Positions 8,413 to 17,167 of a DNA stretch of 64,000 nucleotides are shown one piece after another (within the stretch, counting starts at the first letter, position 1; each line of letters begins with the position of its first letter). Made by a program: the position numbers and the translations under genes. The stretch is from contig NZ_JAIBOA010000021.1 of assembly GCF_019458805.1 (NCBI RefSeq), positions 1 through 64,000 on the forward strand, given 5' to 3'. The notes under the pieces were generated by a model, which saw nothing but the letters and a program-made list of their open reading frames with translations, searched no databases and was not told where the DNA came from. This DNA is from Actinomadura parmotrematis. GTDB taxonomy: Bacteria > Actinomycetota > Actinomycetes > Streptosporangiales > Streptosporangiaceae.

Positions 8413-11400
8413 ATGACCGCAACCTCGTCCCGTTCCCGGCCGAACGGCCGCCCCGCCGGGGGCGCCTCCCGGGACGACACGCCCCGCTACAGCGACGCCG
8501 ACCTGGAGCCACTGCTCAAGGCGCTGGCCGCCGTCCGCGACGGGCGGCTGGCCGCCGAGGTGGCGGTGCCCGGCGAGGGCGCGGTGGCGCAGGCGGCGGA
8601 GATCCTGGAGGAGATCCGCGGCAACGGCGAGCAGCTCGCCGGGCAGCTCGCCCGGGTCCGCCAGGAGATCGGCCGCGACGGGCAGCTGTTCGGGCGGCTC
8701 AGCTCGGGTCCGATGAAGGGCGCCTGGGCGGGCGCGGTCGAGGACGCCAACGCCATCCTGATCAAGCTGACGGACCTGTCCACGGGCATGCACCAGGTGG
8801 TCGAGGCCGTCGCCAAGGGCGACCTCACCCAGCGCGTCGACCTGCGGGTGCACGGGCGGCCGATGCGCGGCGAGCTGCTCCGCATGGCCAAGTCGGTGAA
8901 CTCCATGGTCGAGCTGCTGGACGGCTTCACCTGGGAGGTCACCCAGTTCGCCCGCGAGGTCGGCACCGAGGGCCGGCTCGGCGGCAAGGCGTCGGCCAAG
9001 GGCATGACGGGCCGCTGGCGCGACGTGACGGCCGCGGTGAACGTGATGGCCGACCGCCTCACCTCCCAGGTCCGCGACATCGCCGACGTCACGACGGCGG
9101 TGGCGCGCGGCGACCTCACCCGCAAGGTGACGGTCGAGGCGACCGGCGAGCTGCAGGAGCTGAAGCTCACCGTGAACACGATGGTCGACCAGCTGTCGGC
9201 GTTCGCCGACGAGGTGACGCGCGTCGCCCGCGAGGTCGGCACCGAGGGCGAGCTCGGCGGGCAGGCCAACGTGCGCGGCGTCAGCGGGGTCTGGAAGGAC
9301 CTCACCGACAACGTCAACGCGATGGCCAACAACCTGACCAGCCAGGTCCGCAACATCGCCCAGGTCACCACGGCCGTCGCGGACGGCGACCTCGGCAAGA
9401 AGATCACCGTGGACGCGCAGGGCGAGATCCTGCAGCTGAAGCTGACGGTGAACCAGATGGTGGACACGCTGTCGGCGTTCGCCGACGAGGTCACGCGCGT
9501 CGCCCGCGAGGTCGGCACCGAGGGGCGCCTCGGCGGCCAGGCCCGGGTGCCGGGCGTGAGCGGCGTCTGGAAGGACCTCACCAACAACGTCAACGGCATG
9601 GCGTCCAACCTGACCTACCAGGTCCGCAACATCGCCCAGGTCACCACGGCCGTCGCCGAGGGCGACCTCGGCAAGAAGATCACCGTGGACGCGCAGGGCG
9701 AGATCCTGCAGCTCAAGGACACCATCAACACGATGGTCGACACGCTGTCGGCGTTCGCCGACGAGGTGACGCGCGTCGCCCGCGAGGTCGGCACCGAGGG
9801 CCGCCTCGGCGGCCAGGCCCGCGTCCCGGGCGCCGGCGGCATGTGGAAGGACCTCACCGACAACGTCAACGGCATGGCCAACAACCTGACCACCCAGGTC
9901 CGCGGCATCGCGCAGGTCACCACCGCCGTCGCGCAGGGCGACCTGACCAAGAAGATCTCGGTGGACGCGCAGGGCGAGATCCTGCAGCTCAAGGACACCA
10001 TCAACACGATGGTCGACACGCTGTCGTCGTTCGCCGACGAGGTGAGCCGGGTGGCCCGCGAGGTCGGCACCGAGGGCCGCCTCGGCGGCCAGGCCCGCGT
10101 CCCGGGCGCCGGCGGCATGTGGAAGGACCTCACCGACAACGTCAACGGCATGGCGTCCAACCTGACCTACCAGGTCCGCAACATCGCCCAGGTCGCCACC
10201 GCCGTCGCGCACGGCGACCTCACCCGCCGCATCGACGTCGACGCCCAGGGCGAGATCCTGGAGCTGAAGACCACCCTGAACACCATGGTGGACACGCTGT
10301 CGTCGTTCGCCTCGGAGGTCACCCGGGTGGCCCGCGAGGTCGGCAGCGAGGGCCGGCTCGGCGGGCAGGCCGAGGTCGAGGGCGTGTCGGGCACCTGGAA
10401 GCGGCTGACCGAGAGCGTCAACGAGCTGGCGTCCAACCTCACCACCCAGGTCCGCGCGATCGGCGAGGTCGCGAGCGCGGTCGCCACCGGCGACCTCACC
10501 CGCACCATCACCGTCGAGGCCCGCGGGGAGGTCGCCGAGCTGAAGGACAACGTCAACCTGATGGTCGCCACGCTCCGCGAGACCACCCGGGCCAACGAGG
10601 AGCAGGACTGGCTGAAGACCAACCTCGCCCGGATCGGCGGCCTCATGCAGGGCCACCGCGACCTCATGCAGGTCGCCGACCTGATCATGCGGGAGCTGAC
10701 GCCGACGGCCAGCGCCCAGTACGGCGCGTTCTACCTGGCCGAGCAGACCGCCGGGGAGACCGAGCTGGTGCTGCTCGCCGGGTACGGGGTGAAGCAGGGC
10801 CGGGCCGGCAGCGTCCGGTTCTCCCTCGGCGAGGGCCTGGTCGGGCAGGCCGCGCAGGAGCGGCGGCCGCTGCTCATCGCCGACGCCCCCGAGGGCTACG
10901 TCAAGATCCGGTCGGGGCTCGGCGAGGCCGCCCCGGTCAACATCATCGTGCTGCCGATCGTGTTCGAGGACAGCGTGCTCGGCGCGATCGAGCTGGCGTC
11001 CTTCGGCCGCTTCTCCGACGTGCACCTGGCGTTCTTCAGCCAGCTCATCGAGACGATCGGGGTCACCCTCAACGCGATCCGCGCCAATACCCGCACCGAG
11101 GCGCTGCTCGGCGAGTCCCAGCGGCTCGCCCAGGAGCTGCAGGAGCGCTCCGACGAGCTGCAGCGCCAGCAGGGCGAGCTGCGCCACTCCAACACCGAGC
11201 TGGAGGAGAAGGCGGCGCTGCTGGCCCAGCAGAACCGCGCCATCGAGATCCAGAACTTCCAGATCGAGCAGGCCCGCCGCACCCTGGAGGAGCGCGCCGA
11301 GCAGCTGGCGATCTCCTCGCGGTACAAGTCGGAGTTCCTGGCGAACATGTCGCACGAGCTGCGCACCCCGCTGAACAGCCTGCTGGTGCTCGCCAAGCTG

Positions 11401-12612
11401 CTGTCGGAGAACCCCGGCGGCAACCTCACCGACAAGCAGGTGCAGTTCGCCCGCACCATCCACGAGTCGGGCACCGACCTGCTGGAGCTGATCAACGACA
11501 TCCTGGACCTGGCCAAGGTCGAGGCCGGGAAGATGGACCTGCACCCGCAGCGGCTGCCGGTCCCGGCGCTGGTGGAGTTCGTCGAGTCGGCGTTCCGGCC
11601 GCTGTCGACCGACAAGGGCCTGGAGTTCGCGGTCGAGGTCGGCGCCGACGTGCCGGGGGTGCTCTACACTGACGAGCAGCGCCTCCAGCAGGTGCTCCGC
11701 AACCTGCTGTCCAACGCGGTGAAGTTCACCTCCGAGGGCGAGGTGGCGCTCCGCGTCGAGCGGGCCGGCGACATCGACTTCACCCTGCCGGCGCTGTGGA
11801 ACACCCCCGACGTGCTGGCGTTCCGCGTCGTCGACACCGGCATCGGGGTGAGCTCGGACAAGCTCCAGGTGATCTTCGAGGCGTTCCAGCAGGCCGACGG
11901 CACCACCAGCCGCCGCTACGGCGGCACCGGCCTCGGACTGTCGATCAGCCGCAACATCGCCCGGCTGCTCGGCGGCGAGATCCAGGCCGAGAGCACCCCG
12001 GGCGAGGGCAGCGTGTTCACCCTCTACCTGCCCGCCCAGTTCACCGAGGACGACGGGCGGCGGCGGGCCGCGGCGCTGGACGAGCCCGCGGTGCCGGTCG
12101 CCGGGGGCGCGGTGGACGGCGCGCTGCCCGCCGAGGTCGGCGCGGGCGCCGAGCACGGCGGCGACGACGAGCGGGTCATCACCGGCCTGGTGGCCGAGCC
12201 GCCCGCCGACTTCCTGGACACCGCGCTGTCGGGCCGCAAGGTCCTCATCGTCGACGACGACGTGCGCAACGTGTTCGCCCTCACCAGCGTGCTGGAGGGC
12301 TACGGGATGGAGGTGCTGTACGCCGAGGACGGCCAGGCCGGCATCGACGTGCTGCACCGCAACCCCGACATCGCGCTGGTGCTGATGGACGTGATGATGC
12401 CGGGGCTCGACGGGTACGCCACCACCGCCGCGATCCGGGAGATGCCGCAGTTCGCCGAGTTGCCGATCGTCGTGATCACCGCCAAGGTCATGAAGGGCGA
12501 CCGGGAGAAGAGCCTGGCGGCGGGCGCGTCGGACTACGTGCCCAAGCCCGTGGACGTGGACCATCTCCTGGAGGTCATGCGCAGCTGGCTGAAGCCGTCG
12601 AGCGCCGGGTGA
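8413..12612 (+). CDS. Soluble hybrid histidine kinase with HAMP array, GAF and receiver domain
   Basis: A 1399-residue hybrid kinase without any membrane segment. From about residue 116 it carries a chain of seven recognisable HAMP repeats (each with A-x-x-x-GDL-x-x-x-I/V). Six 92-residue units starting with REVGTEG-x-LGG lie at residues 181, 273, 365, 457, 549 and 641. A GAF domain follows (about 735-890), then a Gln/Glu-rich coiled coil. The HisKA box SHELRTPLNS has phospho-acceptor His981. The HATPase has LLSNAVKFT, DTGIGV and GGTGLGL, and the C-terminal receiver has Asp1326 in LMDVMMPGLDG. This is the architecture of Nik1/group III-like osmosensing kinases. ATG 8413 is chosen because AGGAGG ends 9 nt upstream; ATG 8404 abuts that site. 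A stand-alone receiver gene follows 30 bp later. Confidence 0.92.
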   Translation: MTATSSRSRPNGRPAGGASRDDTPRYSDADLEPLLKALAAVRDGRLAAEVAVPGEGAVAQAAEILEEIRGNGEQLAGQLARVRQEIGRDGQLFGRLSSGPMKGAWAGAVEDANAILIKLTDLSTGMHQVVEAVAKGDLTQRVDLRVHGRPMRGELLRMAKSVNSMVELLDGFTWEVTQFAREVGTEGRLGGKASAKGMTGRWRDVTAAVNVMADRLTSQVRDIADVTTAVARGDLTRKVTVEATGELQELKLTVNTMVDQLSAFADEVTRVAREVGTEGELGGQANVRGVSGVWKDLTDNVNAMANNLTSQVRNIAQVTTAVADGDLGKKITVDAQGEILQLKLTVNQMVDTLSAFADEVTRVAREVGTEGRLGGQARVPGVSGVWKDLTNNVNGMASNLTYQVRNIAQVTTAVAEGDLGKKITVDAQGEILQLKDTINTMVDTLSAFADEVTRVAREVGTEGRLGGQARVPGAGGMWKDLTDNVNGMANNLTTQVRGIAQVTTAVAQGDLTKKISVDAQGEILQLKDTINTMVDTLSSFADEVSRVAREVGTEGRLGGQARVPGAGGMWKDLTDNVNGMASNLTYQVRNIAQVATAVAHGDLTRRIDVDAQGEILELKTTLNTMVDTLSSFASEVTRVAREVGSEGRLGGQAEVEGVSGTWKRLTESVNELASNLTTQVRAIGEVASAVATGDLTRTITVEARGEVAELKDNVNLMVATLRETTRANEEQDWLKTNLARIGGLMQGHRDLMQVADLIMRELTPTASAQYGAFYLAEQTAGETELVLLAGYGVKQGRAGSVRFSLGEGLVGQAAQERRPLLIADAPEGYVKIRSGLGEAAPVNIIVLPIVFEDSVLGAIELASFGRFSDVHLAFFSQLIETIGVTLNAIRANTRTEALLGESQRLAQELQERSDELQRQQGELRHSNTELEEKAALLAQQNRAIEIQNFQIEQARRTLEERAEQLAISSRYKSEFLANMSHELRTPLNSLLVLAKLLSENPGGNLTDKQVQFARTIHESGTDLLELINDILDLAKVEAGKMDLHPQRLPVPALVEFVESAFRPLSTDKGLEFAVEVGADVPGVLYTDEQRLQQVLRNLLSNAVKFTSEGEVALRVERAGDIDFTLPALWNTPDVLAFRVVDTGIGVSSDKLQVIFEAFQQADGTTSRRYGGTGLGLSISRNIARLLGGEIQAESTPGEGSVFTLYLPAQFTEDDGRRRAAALDEPAVPVAGGAVDGALPAEVGAGAEHGGDDERVITGLVAEPPADFLDTALSGRKVLIVDDDVRNVFALTSVLEGYGMEVLYAEDGQAGIDVLHRNPDIALVLMDVMMPGLDGYATTAAIREMPQFAELPIVVITAKVMKGDREKSLAAGASDYVPKPVDVDHLLEVMRSWLKPSSAG
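8953..10608 (+). repeat. Six-copy 276-bp tandem repeat encoding HAMP units
   Basis: The codons for REVGTEG or REVGSEG recur at 8953, 9229, 9505, 9781, 10057 and 10333, an exact 276-bp period over six copies with no indel. Copies 3 to 5 are the most alike, including an identical PGAGGMWKDLTDNVNGMA segment in copies 4 and 5, so recent internal duplication or gene conversion is likely. Confidence 0.9.
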
Positions 12613-12642
12613 CCGGCGCCGCGGGGACCGGAAAGGGCACGT

Positions 12643-13296
12643 GTGGACGACAAGGCCAAGATCCTGCTGGTGGACGACCGCGAGGAGAACCTGATCGCGC
12701 TGGAGGCGATCCTGTCCTCGCTGGACCAGGACCTGGTCCGCGCCCGCTCGGGTGAGGAGGCGCTGAAGGCGCTGCTCACCGACGAGTACGCGGTCATCCT
12801 GCTGGACGTCGTCATGCCCGGCATGGACGGTTTCGAGACGGCGCGCGACATCAAGCGCCGCAAGAAGACCCGCGACCTGCCGATCATCTTCCTGACGGCG
12901 GTGAACAGCGACCCCGACTACGCCTTCCGCGGCTACGCGGCGGGCGCGGTCGACTTCATCTCCAAGCCGTTCGACCCGTGGGTGCTGCGCGCCAAGGTGT
13001 CGGTGTTCGTGGAGCTGCACAACAAGAACAAGCAGCTCCGCGACCAGACCGCGCTGCTGCGCGAGCAGGCGGCGCTGCTGCGCGACCAGGCCGCGCTGCT
13101 GCAGGGGCGGCCCGGCGAGGGCGGGGCGCCGCCGGTCCCGCCCGCCGCGCTGGACCGGCTGACCGAGGTGCTGGAGCAGCTCACCGTCGTCGGCAAGCGG
13201 ATCCCGGCGGGCGCCGAGGACGACTTCGCCGAGCTGGACCGGCGGATCGCCGCGCTGCGCACCGCCCTGACCAGCGCCGGGGGCCGGGACGCCTGA
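12643..13296 (+). CDS. Response regulator with C-terminal heptad coiled coil
   Basis: A 217-residue protein. Residues 5-125 are a receiver domain: acidic pocket LLVDDREEN, phospho-acceptor Asp55 in ILLDVVMPGMDGF, and Lys in ISKPFDP. There is no DNA-binding output. Instead the C-terminal half has seven-residue repeats (RDQTALL, REQAALL, RDQAALL), which predict a coiled coil, followed by a Gly/Pro linker and a final helix. It begins 30 bp after the hybrid kinase and is probably its partner, passing phosphate or dimerising with another output protein. The GTG start is preceded by GGAAAGGG. Confidence 0.85.
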   Translation: MDDKAKILLVDDREENLIALEAILSSLDQDLVRARSGEEALKALLTDEYAVILLDVVMPGMDGFETARDIKRRKKTRDLPIIFLTAVNSDPDYAFRGYAAGAVDFISKPFDPWVLRAKVSVFVELHNKNKQLRDQTALLREQAALLRDQAALLQGRPGEGGAPPVPPAALDRLTEVLEQLTVVGKRIPAGAEDDFAELDRRIAALRTALTSAGGRDA

Positions 13297-13410
13297 GCGT
13301 CCATGACCGGGCGGGCTGAACTGTCGCCCGCCGCGGTCACGCACGGCTTCCCTCCGGTAACGCTTGGGCGCGCGGCCGCGCGGAAACGGTCTCGCGGCGG
13401 AGGTGGGGCC

Positions 13411-14382
13411 ATGGACGCCGCCGCATTGCTGGCCGCCGGTGCCGGGGCCGGGCTGCTGGCCGGAGCGACCTCGTGCGCCGCCGTCCAGCTCGGGCTGCTG
13501 GCGGGCGCGGTGCGCGGGACGGCGCGGCCGCTCCGGCCCGTCGCGGTGTTCCTTGCCGCCAAGCTCGCCGGGCACGCCGCGCTCGGCGCCGTGCTCGGCC
13601 TCGCCGGTTCCGCCGTCCAGCCCGGCCCGCAGGTGCGCGGGGTGCTCCTCGCGGCGGCGGCGGCGACGCTCGCGCTGTTCGCCCTCGACCTGCTCGGCTT
13701 CGGGCCCGCCCGGCGGCTCCTGCGGCGCGGCCCCGCCGCCGGGGACGCCCACTGCGCGCCTCCGCCGCCGCGGTCGCGGCGGCCCGCCCTGCTCGGGCTC
13801 GCGACGCTCGCCGTGCCGTGCGGCCTGACGCTCTCGGCCGAGCTGCTCGCGGTGACGTCGCGCTCGCCGCTCGGCGGCGCCGCGGTGATGGCGGGCTTCG
13901 TCGCCGGCACCGCACCGGTGTTCGGGCTGGTCGGCCTCACCGTGGGCCGCACCATGGCGCTGCTGCGCGGCCGCCTCAGCGCCGTGCTCGGCGTCGCGCT
14001 GCTCGCGGTGTCGGCGTGGACGCTGATGTCGGGGCTGCGGCTCGGCGGCTGGCTGCCCGCGGGCGGCGGCACCGCCGCCGCCGACTCGGCGCGGTTCGTG
14101 CGCACCGACGCCGCCGGCACCCAGATCGTGACGGTGTGGGCGCTCGACGAGGGCTACCGGCCCGCGCTGCTCGACGCGCGGGCCGGCGTCCCCACCGTGC
14201 TGGAGCTGCGGACCCGCGGCACCCGCGGCCACACCCGCGCGTTCACGATCCCCGCGCGCGGCGAGGACGTCGTCCTGCCGGTCGACGGCACCATCCGCGT
14301 CGACCTCGGGACGCCGCGGGCGGGCCGGCTCCGCTTCGTCTGCGCCTCCGGCCACTTCCCCGGCGCGATCACCTTCCGCTGA
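13411..14382 (+). CDS. TauE/CcdA-like membrane protein fused to a cupredoxin-like domain
   Basis: A 323-residue protein with about six hydrophobic segments in the first 220 residues, like the sulfite-exporter TauE / UreH_2 / DsbD-CcdA group. One cysteine lies in the first helix (Cys22, TSCAAVQLG) and one in a later helix (Cys137, AVPCGLTLS), the placement seen in CcdA-type thiol transporters. The last 100 residues look like a Cupredoxin_1 domain with GHTRAFTIP and a final CASGHFPG in place of the usual copper site. A role in heavy-metal (copper) handling or thiol transfer across the membrane is inferred. ATG 13411 is chosen for its GGAGGTGGGG ribosome site; an upstream in-frame ATG at 13303 has none. 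It converges on gltX. Confidence 0.7.
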   Translation: MDAAALLAAGAGAGLLAGATSCAAVQLGLLAGAVRGTARPLRPVAVFLAAKLAGHAALGAVLGLAGSAVQPGPQVRGVLLAAAAATLALFALDLLGFGPARRLLRRGPAAGDAHCAPPPPRSRRPALLGLATLAVPCGLTLSAELLAVTSRSPLGGAAVMAGFVAGTAPVFGLVGLTVGRTMALLRGRLSAVLGVALLAVSAWTLMSGLRLGGWLPAGGGTAAADSARFVRTDAAGTQIVTVWALDEGYRPALLDARAGVPTVLELRTRGTRGHTRAFTIPARGEDVVLPVDGTIRVDLGTPRAGRLRFVCASGHFPGAITFR

Positions 14383-14388
14383 GCGGGG

Positions 14389-15783
14389 TCAGCCCGCCAG
14401 GCGGGCGCGGGCGGCGGCGATACGGGCGAGGGTGCGGTCGCGGCCGAGGATCTCCAGGGACTCGAACAGCGGCAGGCCGACGGTGCGGCCGGTCGCCGCG
14501 ACGCGGACCGGCGCCTGGGTCTTGCCGAGCTTCAGGCCGCGCTCGGCGCCGACGGCCTCCAGCCGCGTCTTCAGCTCCTCGGCCTCCCACGGCGCGTCGG
14601 CGTAGGCGGCCTCGGTGGCGGCGAGGATGTCGTCCGCGCCGTCCTTCATGGCCTTGCTCCACGACGCCTCGTCGAACGGCGGCTCGGCCAGGAACGCGAA
14701 GTCGACCATCGGCACGATCTCCGACAGCAGCGCGACGCGCGTCTGGGCGAGCGGGGCGAGCTCGTCGAAGACCGGGAGGTCCACCTCGAACGGCGCGTCC
14801 TCCAGGAACGGCAGGCAGGCGGCGACGAACTTCTCCACCGGCAGCGCCCGGATGTACTCGCCGTTGATCGCGCGGAGCTTCTTGACGTCGAAGAACGCCG
14901 GGGAGGTGTTGACGTCCTCGATGCGGAACTCGGCGACCATCTCCTCCCACGGCACGATCTCGCGGTCGTCCGACGGCGCCCAGCCGAGCAGCATCAGGTA
15001 GTTGCGCATCGCCTCGGCGAGGTAGCCCTCGTCGCGGTAGTCCTCCAGGGCGACCTTGTCGCGGCGCTTGGACAGCTTCTGGCGCTTCTCGTTGACGATG
15101 ACCGGCAGGTGCGCCCACACCGGCGGCTCGTGGCCGAGCGCCTCCCACAGCAGCTGCTGCTTCGGGGCGTTCGACAGGTGCTCCTCGCCGCGCACCACGT
15201 GGGTGATGGCCTGGCTCATGTCGTCCACGGCGTTGGCCAGCAGGAACGTCACCGACCCGTCGGCGCGGGCGATGACGAAGTCCTCCAGGACGGCGTTCTC
15301 GAACACCGGCTCGCCGCGCAGCAGGTCGACCACGACCGTCCGGCCCTCGTCGGGGGTGCGGAACCGCAGCGCGCGGCCGGGGCCGGGCTCCAGGCCGCGG
15401 TCGCGGCAGAACCCGTCGTAGCCCTTGTGCTGGTCGCCGGTGCGGGCGATCACGTCGTCGCGGGTGCAGTCGCAGTAGTAGGCGAGGCCCTTGTCGCGCA
15501 GCGTCCGCGCCGCCTCGGCGTGCCCGTCCGCGTTGGCCGACTGGAAGTAGGGCCCCTCGTACGCGCCGCCGTCCATGCCGAGCCAGGCGAACGCGCGGAT
15601 GATGCCCTCGGTCCACTCGGGCTTGTTGCGGGAGGCGTCGGTGTCCTCGATCCGCAGCACCAGCGTGCCGCCGGACTGCTCGGCCATCGCCCAGTTGAAC
15701 AGGGCGGACCGGGCGCCGCCGACGTGGAACATGCCGGTCGGGGACGGCGCGAAACGTACTCGGATCGAAGATGAGGATGCCAT
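14389..15783 (-). CDS. gltX: Glutamyl-tRNA synthetase
   Basis: A 464-residue class I aminoacyl-tRNA synthetase that charges tRNA-Glu. The HIGH-type signature is FAPSPTGMFHVGGARSAL at residues 11-28, and the KMSKS-type loop is QKLSKRRDK. The intermediate CYYCDCTRDDV-like zinc or pseudo-zinc insertion and the GEEHLSN substrate loop are present. Length is normal for bacterial GltX. No ribosome site precedes the ATG. Instead TAGGCT lies exactly 6 nt upstream, so translation is probably leaderless. It is a single-copy housekeeping gene in most actinomycetes. Confidence 0.96.
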   Translation of the reverse strand: MASSSSIRVRFAPSPTGMFHVGGARSALFNWAMAEQSGGTLVLRIEDTDASRNKPEWTEGIIRAFAWLGMDGGAYEGPYFQSANADGHAEAARTLRDKGLAYYCDCTRDDVIARTGDQHKGYDGFCRDRGLEPGPGRALRFRTPDEGRTVVVDLLRGEPVFENAVLEDFVIARADGSVTFLLANAVDDMSQAITHVVRGEEHLSNAPKQQLLWEALGHEPPVWAHLPVIVNEKRQKLSKRRDKVALEDYRDEGYLAEAMRNYLMLLGWAPSDDREIVPWEEMVAEFRIEDVNTSPAFFDVKKLRAINGEYIRALPVEKFVAACLPFLEDAPFEVDLPVFDELAPLAQTRVALLSEIVPMVDFAFLAEPPFDEASWSKAMKDGADDILAATEAAYADAPWEAEELKTRLEAVGAERGLKLGKTQAPVRVAATGRTVGLPLFESLEILGRDRTLARIAAARARLAG

Positions 15784-15789
15784 GCGCCC

Positions 15790-15795
15790 AGCCTA
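15790..15795 (-). promoter_or_regulatory. -10 box for leaderless gltX
   Basis: On the minus strand TAGGCT is followed by six bases and then the gltX ATG, so transcription would begin at the A of the start codon. No Shine-Dalgarno sequence is present. Supported by spacing and motif, not by transcript data. Confidence 0.6.
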
Positions 15796-15797
15796 GA

Positions 15798-15840
15798 GCG
15801 CCGCGGGCCCCGCTCGTGCCCGGACCCGCGCCCGCGGCGC
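15798..15840 (-). terminator. Possible terminator downstream of DinB/MDMPI gene
   Basis: Ten-base perfect arms (GCGCCGCGGG and complement) enclose a GC-rich 23-nt loop, just past the stop of the minus-strand DinB-like gene and just before the gltX promoter. The large loop makes this weaker than the other hairpins in the window. Confidence 0.35.
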
Positions 15841-15859
15841 CGCCTCGTCCCCGCTCCGG

Positions 15860-16438
15860 TCAGGGCTTCCAGTGCGGGTCGCGCCCGGTCGCCCCGAGCA
15901 GCCGGTCCAGCACGGGCGCGTCCTCGGGGACGGCGATCTCGGGGCCGAACGCCTCGTACTGGCGCGCCATCTCCGCGATCGGCAGGACGCCCGCGTAGGC
16001 GACCTCGACGAGGGCGGGCGCGGGCACGGCGTCCTGGCCGGTGGCGCGGGCCAGGTCCCAGCCGTGCAGGATCCACTCGCCGAAGACCATCCCGCCGATG
16101 ACGGCGGCGGGCATGCCCGGCGACGCGCCGGTCAGGCTGGTGTCGCCGTCCCAGGCGGCCGCGTCGTCCCAGGCGCGGGCGGTGCGGAGCGCCTGGGCGG
16201 CGAAGGCGTCCGCCCAGCCGTCGCCGACGGTGAAGTCGTGCTCCTCCCCCGGGCCCTCGGGCGCGCGCTTGCGGGCGGCGTCCTCGCCGCGCCCGCTCCA
16301 CAGGATCAGATGGTTCAGCAGGGTCCGCACGTCCCAGTCCCCGCAGGGCGTGGGCGCCTCCATCAGGTCAGCGGGCACGCCCCGCACGATCCCGGCCGCG
16401 TATTCGGCGCCCGGCGCCATCGCTTCTCGCAGTTCCAT
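15860..16438 (-). CDS. TIGR03086-type DinB/maleylpyruvate-isomerase-like protein
   Basis: A 192-residue protein of the MDMPI/DinB fold (TIGR03086 family). The family metal ligands are suggested by His in TLLNHLI at about residue 43 and His in EWILHGWDLARATGQ near residue 140. Proteins of this group are thought to use mycothiol or another thiol cofactor, but the substrate is unknown. GAGGAGG precedes the ATG. It stands alone between gltX and a divergent NUDIX gene. Confidence 0.75.
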   Translation of the reverse strand: MELREAMAPGAEYAAGIVRGVPADLMEAPTPCGDWDVRTLLNHLILWSGRGEDAARKRAPEGPGEEHDFTVGDGWADAFAAQALRTARAWDDAAAWDGDTSLTGASPGMPAAVIGGMVFGEWILHGWDLARATGQDAVPAPALVEVAYAGVLPIAEMARQYEAFGPEIAVPEDAPVLDRLLGATGRDPHWKP

Positions 16439-16525
16439 CGCCGCCTCCTCGATCGCGTGTTCGGCTGTTTCCACGGTAGGAGCGCGGCGCGTCGCGGGTC
16501 TTGAAGAAACGCGCCGGGCGCCTGA

Positions 16526-16531
16526 GAGGAT
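16526..16531 (+). promoter_or_regulatory. Weak -10 box for leaderless NUDIX gene
   Basis: GAGGAT (pattern NANNNT) is followed by six bases and the ATG, the same geometry as the other leaderless genes here. No ribosome site is visible. The hexamer is a poor match, so confidence is limited. Confidence 0.35.
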
Positions 16532-16537
16532 CGAGCC

Positions 16538-17167
16538 ATGACCGGCCCCCTGCTGCACGATCTGCCCGCCTTCCGCGAGACCGCCGCGGCGCGCCTCGCC
16601 GCCTTCCCCCGCACGGCCGTCCCGGACGCGCCGGGCCTGCGCCGGGCGGGCGTGGTGATCTGCGTGACGCCGCACCCGGGCGGTCTCGCCGCCATCCTGA
16701 TCAAGCGCGCGTACCGGGGCCGCAACGCCGGCCAGTGGGGCCTGCCCGGCGGCGTCCTGGAGGACGGCGAGACGGCCGCGCAGGGCGCGCTGCGCGAGCT
16801 GGACGAGGAGCTCGGGCTCCGCCTGGAGCCCGCCGAGGTGCTCGGCGCGCTCGACGACTTCCCGGCCTCCTCCGGCTTCGCGATCTCGCCGATCGTCGTC
16901 GCGCCCGCCGATCCCGGCCCGCTGCGGCCGAGCCCCGACGAGGTCCACTCGGTGCATCACGTGTCGCTGGAGCGGCTCGCCGCCGACGACACCCCGCGCT
17001 GGGTGCCGCAGCTGGACGGCGGCGAGCTGCTCCAGATGCGGCTCGCGCCCGGCTGGGTCGTGCACGCCCCGACCGGCGCGATGCTGTGGCAGTTCCGCGA
17101 GGTCGTCCTCCTCGGCCGCCACGCCCGCGTCGCCGGCTTCCTGCAGCCGGACTGGACGCGCCGCTAG
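16538..17167 (+). CDS. NUDIX hydrolase (CoA-pyrophosphatase-like)
   Basis: A 209-residue NUDIX protein. The Nudix box is complete: GGVLEDGETAAQGALRELDE followed by ELGL, with the metal-binding REL-x-EEL glutamates at about residues 86-90. The flanking layout (VVICVTPHPGGLAAILIKRA before the box, ISPIVVAP after it) resembles the NudL/CoA pyrophosphatase branch, but the UPF0035 motif is not clear, so the substrate is uncertain. Its stop overlaps the convergent SDR stop by 4 bp. Confidence 0.83.
   Translation: MTGPLLHDLPAFRETAAARLAAFPRTAVPDAPGLRRAGVVICVTPHPGGLAAILIKRAYRGRNAGQWGLPGGVLEDGETAAQGALRELDEELGLRLEPAEVLGALDDFPASSGFAISPIVVAPADPGPLRPSPDEVHSVHHVSLERLAADDTPRWVPQLDGGELLQMRLAPGWVVHAPTGAMLWQFREVVLLGRHARVAGFLQPDWTRR

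Noticed and set aside
8953..10608. CRISPR-like or phage-type array because of regular repeats
   Set aside because: The 276-bp period is in frame and each unit encodes a HAMP module.
6046..11672. Very long alternative frames opposite or beside the phosphatase and kinase genes
   Set aside because: They are frame shadows of GC-rich coding sequence: Arg/Ala/Gly-rich text with no domains, while the real frames hold complete domains.
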